Shown: positions 23,261 to 32,682 of the stretch, piece after piece
Numbering within the stretch: position 1 is the stretch's first letter
Layout: each line of letters starts with the position of its first letter
Assembly (NCBI GenBank): GCA_023139105.1
Contig: JAGLOF010000111.1
Coordinates: 1-41,388 of the forward strand
Direction of reading: 5' to 3'
From: a bacterium
GTDB taxonomy: Bacteria > Zhuqueibacterota > QNDG01 > JAGLOF01
Length of the DNA: 41,388 nt
Made by a program: the position numbers and the translations under genes
The notes under the pieces: model-generated
Databases searched by the model: none
Seen by the model: the letters and a program-made list of their open reading frames with translations, nothing else
Told to the model about the DNA's origin: nothing

Positions 23261-25045
23261 CTAACGCACCAGCACAACACGTACCTCTTCAGTTGATCCG
23301 GACTTATCTCTAAGTTGAAACAGATAAATTCCAGCAGGGGCCGGTGTACCATTATTATATTTACCATTCCAGGAAAAATAATGTATGCCCAACCCAAATT
23401 TGCTTTCTACCCACGTTTTTACCACCTGGCCACGAACATTATAAAGATACCCCACAAGCTCCGCTGATACTGGCAAATTAACTATAAAACGCACTGAACT
23501 TGAAAATGGACTGGGAGCTGCCCAAAGACTGCACCAAGAGGATGTATTAGAGTTTGCCTCAACCACTGTATTGCCTTGATACTCTATTGCACCAAGATCA
23601 GGAGCACTGCCAGCCAGCCGGGCATTCTCTAGATAATCTATTTCTCCAAGAATGATACTACCCAAATCCAGACCGGTATCAATAGTAGCAGATCCGGATG
23701 AAGGTATAAATCCAATCTCCCCGCTATCTGTAAACAATGGTTCTGCCCATTGTCCTTTAGCCTCCTGAAAGCTGACGGTTTTAAACTGCTGAAAGGAAGA
23801 CACTTCATTATTCTGCCATATCCACAAAGCTGTACCTTCTGAATAGTAAAGGTTATAGTCAAAACTATTATTGCTGCCTGTTCCTGAGTCATTGCTAATA
23901 CAAATCACTCCGGAACGTGTAAAAAATATATTATTATTGATTCTATTATCAGCACAATACCAGGCAAGTTGGAATTCCATGCCCCAGTCAATATCATCCA
24001 TATTATTATGATAGAAGGTATTATTGACTATCCGGCAATCCGTCGTACTCCCCCGGTGTGAGTCATAGCCTCCCATGGAAAGTCCTATAACATGATTTTC
24101 ATCTAAAATATTATTACGTACAATAATACCGGAGCTTGATTTTCCACTATGTTCACTGGCAATTTCAATACCGATATTACATGCTGTGGCCCTGTTCCTT
24201 TCCAGAATGATATCCCGTCCTCCATCCACATAAAAACCACCGGCAGAGGGTTCATCACCATAAACGGGATTTTGGCGGCTGTCAATGTTACTGGCAATAT
24301 TACCTGACACCAGACCATGCCTGGCCTGATCCAAATTGGAATTGGAGCATGTTCCTTCATGGCCAATGAAGTCATATGCAATATTATTGCAGTCATAAAT
24401 ATTATTGTCTGTAATCTGAAAACACGAAACATTACCATTTAAAACAAGTGCCTCACTCCAACCCAGGCGACAGTCACGAATTTCACAATCAGCTATTGTA
24501 ATATGATGCAGAGAGTCTGTTTTACTACCGTATACTGCAATTCCATGAGCACCGCCGTCAGAATCATGATTATTTTCTATGTGATGAACCAGACAGTCAG
24601 TGATCTCAATATGATGAGATGCACCGGTAATCCAGATGCCTGCAGGGAAAATATCATCATCAGCTGTAATTAATTGACATAATTCAAGACCGATTACACG
24701 GATATATGATTGATCCTCTATCCTTATTAATCCCGGTTCATCAGTCTGCCCGGCCAGCCCGCTGCCATTCAATACAGGCTGATTTCCCGGTGCAGCGCGT
24801 AAAGTGATACAGCCGGAATCTGTTGAACCTGAGCTGGAAAAAATAACCAGTTCCTGATAGATACCGGCCTGCACAGTTATAGTATCTCCCGGCACTGCCA
24901 TATTCACTGCATATTGTATGTGCTGCCAGGGCTGAGCCTCAGAACCTGCATCTACATCACTGCCTGCAGGGCTGACAAAATATTCAGTACCCCTGGCTGT
25001 GCATGAAGTAATAAATATAAGGAAAATACAAATACGAAAATTCAT
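23261..25045 (-). CDS. Secreted beta-helix protein with C-terminal sorting-type domain
   Basis: 594 residues. The leader MNFRICIFLIFITSC contains a lipobox-like ITSC; EYFVSPAGSDVDAGSEAQPWQHIQYAV...GDTITVQAGIYQE opens a parallel beta-helix of roughly ten coils (SHHIEITDCLVHHI; HHITIADCEIRDC; CFQITDNNIYDCNN; DIILERNRATACNI; GIIVRNNILDENHV; DCRIVNNTFYHNN). The last ~85 residues (APSPFSSSVRFIVNLP...LYNVRGQVVKTW...NGTPAPAGIYLFQLRD...VVLVR) form the FlgD-like/type IX sorting domain. Family members bind or cleave polysaccharides; no active site is assigned. Having both a lipobox and a sorting domain is unusual. GGGGGTAG precedes the ATG. Confidence 0.82.
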   Translation of the reverse strand: MNFRICIFLIFITSCTARGTEYFVSPAGSDVDAGSEAQPWQHIQYAVNMAVPGDTITVQAGIYQELVIFSSSGSTDSGCITLRAAPGNQPVLNGSGLAGQTDEPGLIRIEDQSYIRVIGLELCQLITADDDIFPAGIWITGASHHIEITDCLVHHIENNHDSDGGAHGIAVYGSKTDSLHHITIADCEIRDCRLGWSEALVLNGNVSCFQITDNNIYDCNNIAYDFIGHEGTCSNSNLDQARHGLVSGNIASNIDSRQNPVYGDEPSAGGFYVDGGRDIILERNRATACNIGIEIASEHSGKSSSGIIVRNNILDENHVIGLSMGGYDSHRGSTTDCRIVNNTFYHNNMDDIDWGMEFQLAWYCADNRINNNIFFTRSGVICISNDSGTGSNNSFDYNLYYSEGTALWIWQNNEVSSFQQFKTVSFQEAKGQWAEPLFTDSGEIGFIPSSGSATIDTGLDLGSIILGEIDYLENARLAGSAPDLGAIEYQGNTVVEANSNTSSWCSLWAAPSPFSSSVRFIVNLPVSAELVGYLYNVRGQVVKTWVESKFGLGIHYFSWNGKYNNGTPAPAGIYLFQLRDKSGSTEEVRVVLVR

Positions 25046-25079
25046 ACACTACCCCCTAAACAAAACACAAATACCAACA

Positions 25080-25111
25080 AAAATTTCAAATTCCAAATTC
25101 CAAATTCCAAC
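25080..25111. repeat. Short tandem repeat AAATTCC
   Basis: About four imperfect copies of AAATTCC (CAAATTTCAAATTCCAAATT...) between the beta-helix gene and the terminator at 25186. Confidence 0.6.
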
Positions 25112-25185
25112 TTACGGTACATCATGTTGAGAATAATGCCAGTCTCTATAATAAAAAAATTAAAAAAGAACTGCAAGCATAAAAA

Positions 25186-25209
25186 AAACCGCCATGATAA
25201 TGGCGGTTT
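25186..25209 (-). terminator. Rho-independent terminator of the 25232-26500 gene
   Basis: AAACCGCCAT, loop GATA, ATGGCGGTTT; on the minus strand it is followed by a run of T (complement of A at 25181-25188). Confidence 0.85.
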
Positions 25210-25231
25210 AAGAATATCACAATGTTAATTT

Positions 25232-26500
25232 TTAGCGATTCATATCTGCTTTTATCTTTTTGATCTGCTCACGAAAGGCAGGTTTATCATCCAGCTTAAC
25301 AGCCTCTTCTTCTGCATCAATGGCTTTTTGATACTTTTTCATTTTCCAATACACCATACTTAGAGAATCCCATGTATTGGCAAGGTTGTCAAGTTCAATA
25401 GATCTCTTGGCAGTCTCCTCAGCACTGTCCAGGTTCAAACTACGTTCTGCCCAATACCAGGCATAGGCGTTCAAAGCTGCAGCATTATCCATTATGTTTT
25501 CGGCAAATGTGGGACCATAATACTGATATGCCTTGGGTAGATCATTTTTTTTGAGATAAAAACCTGTAGCACTTTTTAATACACCTTCATTATCAGGATA
25601 CTTTGCCAGTAAACTGATAACAATAGGTTCTGTCTCTGCCAATGCTTTACCTGTTGCAACCGCATAGCGAACACAGTTAAACATCATATTTTCATTATCA
25701 GGATACTGCTGTCGGACACCTACAAAAAAAGCTTCGGCACTCTTATGCTGTGCCCTGCGTGCAAACGCATCTGCCAGATTTGTATCCGCCCTCAACCGCA
25801 ACGCACTCCGGGGATATGTAGAAGTGAATTCTAAAAGTCCATTGGGATTACGGCCACCACGGTATTTTAAAATACCATAGGCAAAAGAGACTGCTTCTAG
25901 CCCGGGAACCTCAAATTCATCCAGCTTAATTTGTGTTTCGCCCTTTGCCGTCAGTTGCTTTTCTACATTCTTTAATGTCAATTCAGCTTCATCCAGATAT
26001 ATCATATCCAGCTGTTTCCATGCCAGATCAAAATGATATTGAATGTTTTCAGGAGCGTCATAATGCTTTTTATTGATTATTACAAAGCTGGCATCTCCTG
26101 AAACTACATCTTTAACATGTGCATGATAGTGATCAGGATTATTGTCATAACCTCTGATGATATCATACAAAGAACCATCAGCTTTGATGATAAGTGTGGA
26201 TGGGAACCAAACCACCTTGTACTGATCTGCCAAAGTACCGCCAGGCTTCTCATCCAGATCAATGGTCATGACAATGAAGTGTTCTTGAAGATAAGGGGTA
26301 TAACGTTGATTGGTAAAATATTGCTGACCCAGCAATCGGCATCCGCCTCAGCCATCAGAATCAAAATGGACAAAGATCAGTTTGTCCTCGGCTTTGGCAG
26401 CATCCCGTGCTGCTTTCAGATCACCCTTGAAAAAGGGTGTTTGTCCTGAGGCCAGTCCGGCAAAGACCAGCAAAAGAACAAGCGCAACTGCACGTTTCAT
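25232..26500 (-). CDS. Exported thioredoxin-fold/TPR protein with in-frame UGA in a U-G-G-C motif: candidate selenoprotein
   Basis: The ATG at 26500 lies behind CGGAGGATAT and opens a signal peptide (MKRAVALVLLLVFAGLASGQ). Reading on, KLIFVHFDSDG is followed by UGA (codon 51, 26350-26348) and GGCR, then 367 uninterrupted codons. The layout is a thioredoxin fold: strand LIFVHF, redox motif [UGA]-G-G-C (aligned with C-x-x-C), FIVMTIDLDEKPGG, then the cis-proline at Pro100 (VVWFPSTLII), GSLYDIIRGY. From ~residue 200 a TPR-like region (NLADAFARRAQHKSAEAFFV; DSLSMVYWKMKKYQKAIDAE) completes 422 residues. A SECIS-like hairpin follows the UGA. The downstream 367 codons have no ATG or ribosome site of their own near their beginning. 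I infer selenocysteine at 51; the alternatives are a nonsense mutation of a Cys or Trp codon, or an assembly error. Confidence 0.7.
26320..26350 (-). promoter_or_regulatory. Candidate bacterial SECIS element with its UGA codon
   Basis: UGA at 26350-26348, then 17 bases, then the loop GGGTC. The hairpin is ATTGCT-GGGTC-AGCAAT (26336-26320): six perfect pairs with a G at the first two loop positions. Known bacterial SECIS elements require a short hairpin about this far 3' of UGA with G at the start of the loop; E. coli fdhF has GGTCT at a similar distance (from memory). Confidence 0.6.
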
Positions 26501-26579
26501 ATATCCTCCGTTTAATTAAAATAGTGTCACTATTTTAGACTGCATTTATCGCATAAAGTTACATTGTTTCAATAAAAAA

Positions 26580-26603
26580 AGCCCACCACGTAAAAGGCAG
26601 GCT
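26580..26603 (-). terminator. Terminator of the kelch-like gene
   Basis: AGCCCACC / GGCAGGCT, an 8-base stem with two mismatches, followed on the minus strand by TTTTTTTATT, 22 bases after the stop. Confidence 0.65.
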
Positions 26604-26624
26604 CATTAACAGAATATGACAGTA

Positions 26625-29600
26625 CTACCGCACAAGCACCAACTTCCTTACAGCAGTAAAATCTCCTGCCTTAAGGCGACATATATACATCCCCGATGGC
26701 ATTTGTCCACCCTTATCATTAAGGGCATTCCATTTGCAATTGTAAACACCTGCAGTTAAATCCAGATTTTTCAGTGTACGCACCAAACGGCCTCGGGCGT
26801 CAAAGATCTCCAGCCTTAGTGTACATGGTACAGGCAGGTCAAAACTGATTGTAGTCTCAGGATTGAAGGGGTTGGGATAATTTTGACGTAAAGTAAAACT
26901 CCGCGGCCTACCGGATTTCTCTACTGATGATAATGCTGTCATTGTAATGGTTACCCGGGCAGTATCTACCCGTCCCAGGGGATCAGCAATAATATAATCA
27001 AAATGATCTTCGCCCGTAAATCCCTGCGGCGATGTATATATCACCGTGACACTATCCTGGAATATAATACTCCCTTGGGTTTCTGAGGTTAAACACTGTG
27101 AAATAACAATATTTTCTCCATCCGGATCGGAGTCGTTCTCAAGCGGTTTTAAAGTTATTGTACTATCACAAATATTTTCAAAGACGTCATCTACAGCGAT
27201 AGGTGCTGAACCGGGAAGTGGGAATTGCCAGTAACACAGATTATGCGCCTCCAATCCTCCAGCACGGGTAAAACTGCCGGCTGCATACAGTTTATTGTCC
27301 CACATCATCATATCATAGACAGTGCCATTTATACCACTTCCCATACTTGACCAGGATATACCATCCCAAACAGCAATACCATTGGCATCAATCTCCGGCT
27401 CCATTGTTGTTCCATCCTGTAACTGCACAGGTTGATTAGTGAACGTTCCACCCACATAAAGCTTCCCGTCATCTATCAATAAAGTCCAGATAACTGGAGC
27501 ATCCTCACCATTAATAAACTTTCCGGGTAACTCTGTCCAGACCTGGCCGTCCCATCTGTAAATAGTGGTAACTTTCAAAGACTGACCATTGGCAAGTATC
27601 TGTTCTCCATCTCTTTCTGAAACACCAACATAAAGCCCAGTTTCACTGTTATAGATTGTTTTCAATTCACCTTGCCAGCCGTCTTCACCAATGCCATTGC
27701 CTAAAGCAGACCAACCCATTCCATCCCATAGAGCGATGTTGTTGGCTTCGATACCGCCAGCTATCTGAAAATGTCCGCCAACATAGACCTTATCCTCAAA
27801 TACGGTAATAGTTGATATATTTCCGTCAATACCGCTATCAAGGGCATGCCACTGCTCATCCTTCCAACAGGCAATATGACTGGCGGTAATGCCCCCTGCC
27901 TCTGTAAATGCACCACCAACATAGGTACCGTGAGAGCTGACATCCATGGCATAAACATTATCATTCACTCCCATTCCCAACGAATGCCACACATTATTTT
28001 CCCATCGGGCAATATGGTTGGTCACTGCATTCCCGGCCTGTAAAAATGTTCCTGCAGCATAAAGCCCATATTTCCCGGAGTCAATACACAATACATCACC
28101 TGTCATACCTTTAGCTAGTTTATGGAAAAGATGACTGTCCCAACGGGCAATATGATTGGCATCAATAGAACCGGCCATATCAAAACGACCGCCCACATAA
28201 AGTGCCTCGTTATGAACACAGATATTAAATATGGATTCATCGGGAGAATTATATGCCCCAAGACCGATCCAACCACCATCAATAAGCATAGGGAGTATTG
28301 TGATTCGAACGGTTGCAGTTGCTATATTATCTTTGTCATCCTTGATACGATATTGAAATATATCAACACCTTCAAAATTTGGATCTGGAATATAGGTAAT
28401 AAATCGATCGCCTTGATGGAATTCCACTTGCCCCACAATACCTGTAGTAATAACATTCAAAATATTGAATGTAGTCCCTCCAGGTGATATATCATTATCC
28501 AAGACCCAAAGTTTAATGATCTGGTCTGCTACTGTAGCCTTGGCATCATCTGCGGCGATGATAGCAGGTGCTTCCTTGTGCCAAACACCAAAATTAATAC
28601 CAATCTCATTATGATTGATGTAACCGCCCACAGCTAGAGTATTATGTCCGGCAGCAAATGCATCGACTGCACCAATGTTTGTACCGCTAATCATTTTATT
28701 CCAAATAGAATTTTCTCTAAAAGACAGAATATGTTTACTATCATTGACATAAAGTATGTCGCCATAAAAAGCGATCTCTTGGACGCTTCTGGAAAAATCG
28801 CCCTCAACAGAGCTCCACTCACTTCCATCCCACATCACTAAATTGGCATCCTTAATTCCAGCAAATGAAGGCTGCCCCCCCATACCGTCATGATAGCACC
28901 CTCCTACATATAAATTTCCTTGGTGTGAAGCCATAGTACTCACATGAATTGTTTCATCCGGTAAGGTGCCCATGGAACTCCAGGCATTACCGTCCCAAAC
29001 TGCGATACCATTTGCAGATTGCCCGCCAGCATTTTTAATTCTTCCACCAGCATAAAGTTTTGTACCATCAAAAGCGAGTGCAAACACAACATCATCTGTT
29101 CCCTCTCCTATTGTCTCCCAGGAAGAGCCATTCCACTTGGCTACATTTCGGGCGAGTATTCCACTGACAGATGAGAATTCACCACCTATATAGACATTAT
29201 TTTCATGACTGATAATTACTAATACCAATCCATCGACTCCACTTCCCAATGGATTCCATTCCGTACCATCCCATTTAGCAATTCTGTTGATGGATTTGCC
29301 ACCGGCTTCTGTGAACATTCCCGCTACATATAATTCACCATTATGAAAAGCCATGGCTTCAACTCCACTGCTCACTCCACCACCCAAATTATGCCATTGG
29401 CTACCATCCCACCGTGCTACATGATTGACCAATATGTAACCTGCTCTTCTAAAATTACCACCTACATATATATCATCCCCATCAATAGCAGCAGCCCAAG
29501 CTGCACCGTCAAGCATATACTCCGGCATTAGAAATCGAGGATCCCAATAACCAGTATCACTAAGCTGGACAGTATAATTTTCTGATTGTGTGACATCTGA

Positions 29601-29678
29601 AATTACTTGACCATATATCAACGACACAAAAAATACATAAATAACTAAGATAAAACTTCGGAATTGATTGAGATACAT
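26625..29678 (-). CDS. Giant secreted protein: two kelch-like propeller arrays, two Ig-like domains, sorting domain
   Basis: 1017 residues from the ATG at 29678 (GGAGGAATC directly before it; a longer frame upstream adds ten unlikely residues). After a signal peptide (FILVIYVFFVSLIYG) there are many repeats of the form YVGGxFxxAGGxxxNxIAxWDGxxWxxLGxG, in two arrays (about residues 50-380 and 500-840). The arrays are separated by an Ig-like domain (DDAKATVADQIIKLWVLDND...YIPDPNFEGVDIFQYRIKD) and followed by a second one (AVDDVFENICDSTITLKPLEND). The C-terminus has NYPNPFNPETTISFDLP...GRLVRTL...LVLVR. A role in the cell surface or in adhesion is likely but not shown. Its sorting domain shares 83 identical bases with the next gene. 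Confidence 0.88.
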   Translation of the reverse strand: MYLNQFRSFILVIYVFFVSLIYGQVISDVTQSENYTVQLSDTGYWDPRFLMPEYMLDGAAWAAAIDGDDIYVGGNFRRAGYILVNHVARWDGSQWHNLGGGVSSGVEAMAFHNGELYVAGMFTEAGGKSINRIAKWDGTEWNPLGSGVDGLVLVIISHENNVYIGGEFSSVSGILARNVAKWNGSSWETIGEGTDDVVFALAFDGTKLYAGGRIKNAGGQSANGIAVWDGNAWSSMGTLPDETIHVSTMASHQGNLYVGGCYHDGMGGQPSFAGIKDANLVMWDGSEWSSVEGDFSRSVQEIAFYGDILYVNDSKHILSFRENSIWNKMISGTNIGAVDAFAAGHNTLAVGGYINHNEIGINFGVWHKEAPAIIAADDAKATVADQIIKLWVLDNDISPGGTTFNILNVITTGIVGQVEFHQGDRFITYIPDPNFEGVDIFQYRIKDDKDNIATATVRITILPMLIDGGWIGLGAYNSPDESIFNICVHNEALYVGGRFDMAGSIDANHIARWDSHLFHKLAKGMTGDVLCIDSGKYGLYAAGTFLQAGNAVTNHIARWENNVWHSLGMGVNDNVYAMDVSSHGTYVGGAFTEAGGITASHIACWKDEQWHALDSGIDGNISTITVFEDKVYVGGHFQIAGGIEANNIALWDGMGWSALGNGIGEDGWQGELKTIYNSETGLYVGVSERDGEQILANGQSLKVTTIYRWDGQVWTELPGKFINGEDAPVIWTLLIDDGKLYVGGTFTNQPVQLQDGTTMEPEIDANGIAVWDGISWSSMGSGINGTVYDMMMWDNKLYAAGSFTRAGGLEAHNLCYWQFPLPGSAPIAVDDVFENICDSTITLKPLENDSDPDGENIVISQCLTSETQGSIIFQDSVTVIYTSPQGFTGEDHFDYIIADPLGRVDTARVTITMTALSSVEKSGRPRSFTLRQNYPNPFNPETTISFDLPVPCTLRLEIFDARGRLVRTLKNLDLTAGVYNCKWNALNDKGGQMPSGMYICRLKAGDFTAVRKLVLVR
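26779..26882 (-). repeat. Sorting-domain DNA repeat, copy 1
   Basis: Nearly identical to 29882-29985. The last 83 bases (26800-26882) match exactly; the first ~20 differ at a few positions. It encodes NYPNPFNPETTISFDLPVPC and the following residues up to RGRLVRT. Confidence 0.93.
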
Positions 29679-29724
29679 GATTCCTCCAAAATAAATTAAT
29701 AGTAACAACCTTATGATTCGATCA

Positions 29725-32682
29725 CTATTTCATTAGCACCATCTTCTTCACAGCGCAATACGCCCCTCCCGCCTCAATCCGATAGAGGTACACACCAGAA
29801 AGTACGTTGCGCCCCTGATCATCACAGGCATCCCACATTATCTGATGCTTGCCAACTCCCATGAATTCCTGCTTCAACGTTCGCACCAAACGGCCACGTA
29901 CATCAAAGATCTCCAGCCTTAGTGTACATGGTACAGGCAGGTCAAAACTGATTGTAGTCTCAGGATTGAAGGGGTTGGGATAATTGGGGAAAAGGCGAAA
30001 AGTCCCGGGAGAAGTGCTCTTAAAAATGTCAACATTACTGTTTTCTCTCGAATCTCTTCGTTCTCCGGGTGAACCGCCAACTTTGTATGATACACCCCAG
30101 TTTTCATCCAGATTGCCATCACCTTCAATATTGATCCTCTCAAGAGAATACCCCATGCCGTCAGCACTATCAGGCCAGGGAGCACCTGATTGATAATTTA
30201 CACTGTCAACCGGATTACCAAAAGGTGTATGCAGAGAGATCCTATCACACCTACCCAGGTTAAAGTTCATATTACCAATATAATTATTTATACCAAGATA
30301 GATTCCGGCAAACAAACTACTGTCACAACATACTACAAAATACTGAGACGGCTTTATAAGAATCCCCGCAGGGAATTTATATATATGATTTTTTTCGGAG
30401 TCACTGATTTGCCAATAATTCAAATCAATAATATCCGGTCCGCAGTTTATGACTTCAAGCCAATCGCCGGAATTCATTTTGTCTGAGGGCTTATACATGA
30501 TCTCAGATATTCGCAATGAATTTTCACAATACGAAGTATCAATTTTTAGATTGAACAGTGCCTGAAAAGTCATACCGTCCCCGGGGAACACAGTAATAAC
30601 AGGATTCAAAGAATCTGCCGGATGCAACCATCCTTCAAATTCATACATCTCGCCTGGAATAGCCTCCACACTAATAGGAACATCCTGATAGTAATATCCC
30701 TTCCAGGGAAAACTCTCCAGTTTAAGAGTATTTAATTGATAATATCCTTGTCCCTTCGGTTGTATCAGGTTAATAACTGCAGAATGTTTCAGACCAAAAT
30801 ATCCCCGGGTCTGACTAAACAGTGTAGAATTTCTGTTAAGGAGATTCTGTCGCAAGTTATCCCAGCTATTTTCCCACTGGCCAGCGACATCATTCCATCT
30901 CCCTTCATCCTCAGCTATATCATTCCGGATAACAGAAGCCAACGAATCAGCATAACCTAAAACTTCATCCGGCTGAAAATGAGTGTTTAACAAATCACAC
31001 AGTCGGTTAATAAAAAATTGTTTATACCTTGGATTGGTCAGCATCTTCAACATTATTTTATAAGGCCAGTCATTTTCAGACTGATTAATAGGATAGTACA
31101 AATAATAAACATTATCACCATAATTTATAAAAGTCCGATCCAAATCCCATATTGTCCATTGCCAACGTGCATTTGCCTGTTTCTCCTTGAATACAAAAAC
31201 ACCCCGCACCCAACTGTAATATGCTGAAAAATGAATAAAGGCCTGGAGATCGGTAAAACTCAATATATCCATTTGGCTGGCAATGGATTCATATAAAACA
31301 TCATCCATTTCATCAGCATTGATCAGTGTTCTCAATAATTGTTTCCACTCGGTAGAATCTCCATGCTCCAAATACCATCCACCCCAGTTAAAACGGATTA
31401 GATCAAGATCCTGCCAGCCAAGGTGATCGCAAATAAAATCCTTATCAATATCTTCACAAAAATTATATATCCCCCATGGCTCGGCATTAATATGTAACAT
31501 AGCAAATTTCTTACTTATACTAAGCCCGCCCATCCTCTTCCAAAGTTCTGTACATATGGCATCGCGTAGCAGGGTACCATGCTGTTCAGAAGTACGATCA
31601 TCACCACCGCTATGCAATAGCAGCCTGTTAAAACTGTCAACTTCATCCTCTCCCCACAAGGGATATTTCAACCGTCCCGTTCCATATTTCTCTCTAAAAA
31701 AAAGCCGGAATGATTTTTTATCATCATAACGTCCCGTAGCTCCTTGAAGTCTTATACCACAATCAACTTCAAAGAATGCAGTATCTTTATCAAAAAACTG
31801 TATTCTGGCTTCTCTCTCCCAGATATCTCCTCTCCTTGAAGGATTCATATAGATTCCGCCGATATGATCAAACATTCCATATGGATTAGTTATCAACGAG
31901 ATAACCGGCAGCTTATAATCAGTATTTATTAAAAAAGTCCTGCTGGCAACATTGCTACTCAAATAACCATCACGCAAAGCGATTGCATTAACAACCGTAT
32001 TTTTTTCTATCTCAATTGGAGAGGAATATTTATACCACAGAGCTGTGGGTATTTCTCCATTAAGCGTATAATATACTTTATCCTTTGGATCTACAGATAC
32101 AATTTCTACCAAAATAGGTGAAGAATGAAAATTGGATTCCGGCAGCATATGAGGTTTGCCGACTTTCCCAATTAAGCCATAACCATTCCAAGTACCTGGA
32201 GATGGTGTATCAAACAGCTTCCATTGATCAGGCTGATCCCCATCTCGTCCCCAGGAACAATCAACCTGCTGATTTCCAAACGTGATACTGTCTACCAGTG
32301 TTACGCCGTCCGGATGGAGAATACTGACGCTTTCACCATTTTTTGAGAGTTTGAAGCTCAGATGAAATGGCCCCTGTTCAGGTTGTCCATCTGCCCATAT
32401 TATACAGTAACCGCCTGGGTGTAATGTTGTCAGCTCTGATTTATCAGAAGGTATCTGCCATTTCAGGAGATCTGTATAGTCATCAGATAAGTAATATCCA
32501 CCCAGGTTAATAATGTCTGTACTGCCGTTAAAAATTTCAATCCAGTCATCCATCTCGCCCTGAGCATCCGCTAAAACAGTAGAGTTTGACGCCATTAATT
32601 CATTGATTCTTATTCCTTGTCCAAGACCTGAACTCCACAACGTCAAAGAGATAAATATTGAGATTCTTATACTATTGAACAT
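29725..32682 (-). CDS. CotH-kinase-like secreted protein with lamin-tail and sorting domains
   Basis: 985 residues from the ATG at 32682 (a TTG-started frame begins 57 bases upstream). A signal peptide (IRISIFISLTLWSSGLGQG) precedes a lamin-tail domain (RINELMASNSTVLADAQGEMDDWIEIFN...GGYYLSDD) and a CotH domain: DCGIRLQGATGRYDDKKSFRLFF, YPLWGEDEVDSFNRLLLHSG, EPWGIYNFCEDIDKDFICDH and WQWTIWDLDRTF. A second lamin-tail domain (RISEIMYKPSDKMNSGDWLEVINCG) and the FlgD-like sorting domain follow. CotH-type proteins phosphorylate spore-coat proteins in Bacillus; large bacterial relatives are extracellular and mostly unstudied. A chitobiase-like Fn3-type segment lies around residue 200 (KVYYTLNGEIPTALWYKYSSPIEI). 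Confidence 0.88.
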   Translation of the reverse strand: MFNSIRISIFISLTLWSSGLGQGIRINELMASNSTVLADAQGEMDDWIEIFNGSTDIINLGGYYLSDDYTDLLKWQIPSDKSELTTLHPGGYCIIWADGQPEQGPFHLSFKLSKNGESVSILHPDGVTLVDSITFGNQQVDCSWGRDGDQPDQWKLFDTPSPGTWNGYGLIGKVGKPHMLPESNFHSSPILVEIVSVDPKDKVYYTLNGEIPTALWYKYSSPIEIEKNTVVNAIALRDGYLSSNVASRTFLINTDYKLPVISLITNPYGMFDHIGGIYMNPSRRGDIWEREARIQFFDKDTAFFEVDCGIRLQGATGRYDDKKSFRLFFREKYGTGRLKYPLWGEDEVDSFNRLLLHSGGDDRTSEQHGTLLRDAICTELWKRMGGLSISKKFAMLHINAEPWGIYNFCEDIDKDFICDHLGWQDLDLIRFNWGGWYLEHGDSTEWKQLLRTLINADEMDDVLYESIASQMDILSFTDLQAFIHFSAYYSWVRGVFVFKEKQANARWQWTIWDLDRTFINYGDNVYYLYYPINQSENDWPYKIMLKMLTNPRYKQFFINRLCDLLNTHFQPDEVLGYADSLASVIRNDIAEDEGRWNDVAGQWENSWDNLRQNLLNRNSTLFSQTRGYFGLKHSAVINLIQPKGQGYYQLNTLKLESFPWKGYYYQDVPISVEAIPGEMYEFEGWLHPADSLNPVITVFPGDGMTFQALFNLKIDTSYCENSLRISEIMYKPSDKMNSGDWLEVINCGPDIIDLNYWQISDSEKNHIYKFPAGILIKPSQYFVVCCDSSLFAGIYLGINNYIGNMNFNLGRCDRISLHTPFGNPVDSVNYQSGAPWPDSADGMGYSLERINIEGDGNLDENWGVSYKVGGSPGERRDSRENSNVDIFKSTSPGTFRLFPNYPNPFNPETTISFDLPVPCTLRLEIFDVRGRLVRTLKQEFMGVGKHQIMWDACDDQGRNVLSGVYLYRIEAGGAYCAVKKMVLMK
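29882..29985 (-). repeat. Sorting-domain DNA repeat, copy 2
   Basis: Matches 26779-26882; positions 29903-29985 are identical to 26800-26882. Confidence 0.93.

Noticed and set aside
25232-26350. General reassignment of UGA to Trp or Gly as explanation for the codon at 26348-26350
   Set aside because: UGA terminates several intact genes here (for example at 13080 and 13388), and no other gene has an internal UGA inside conserved sequence.
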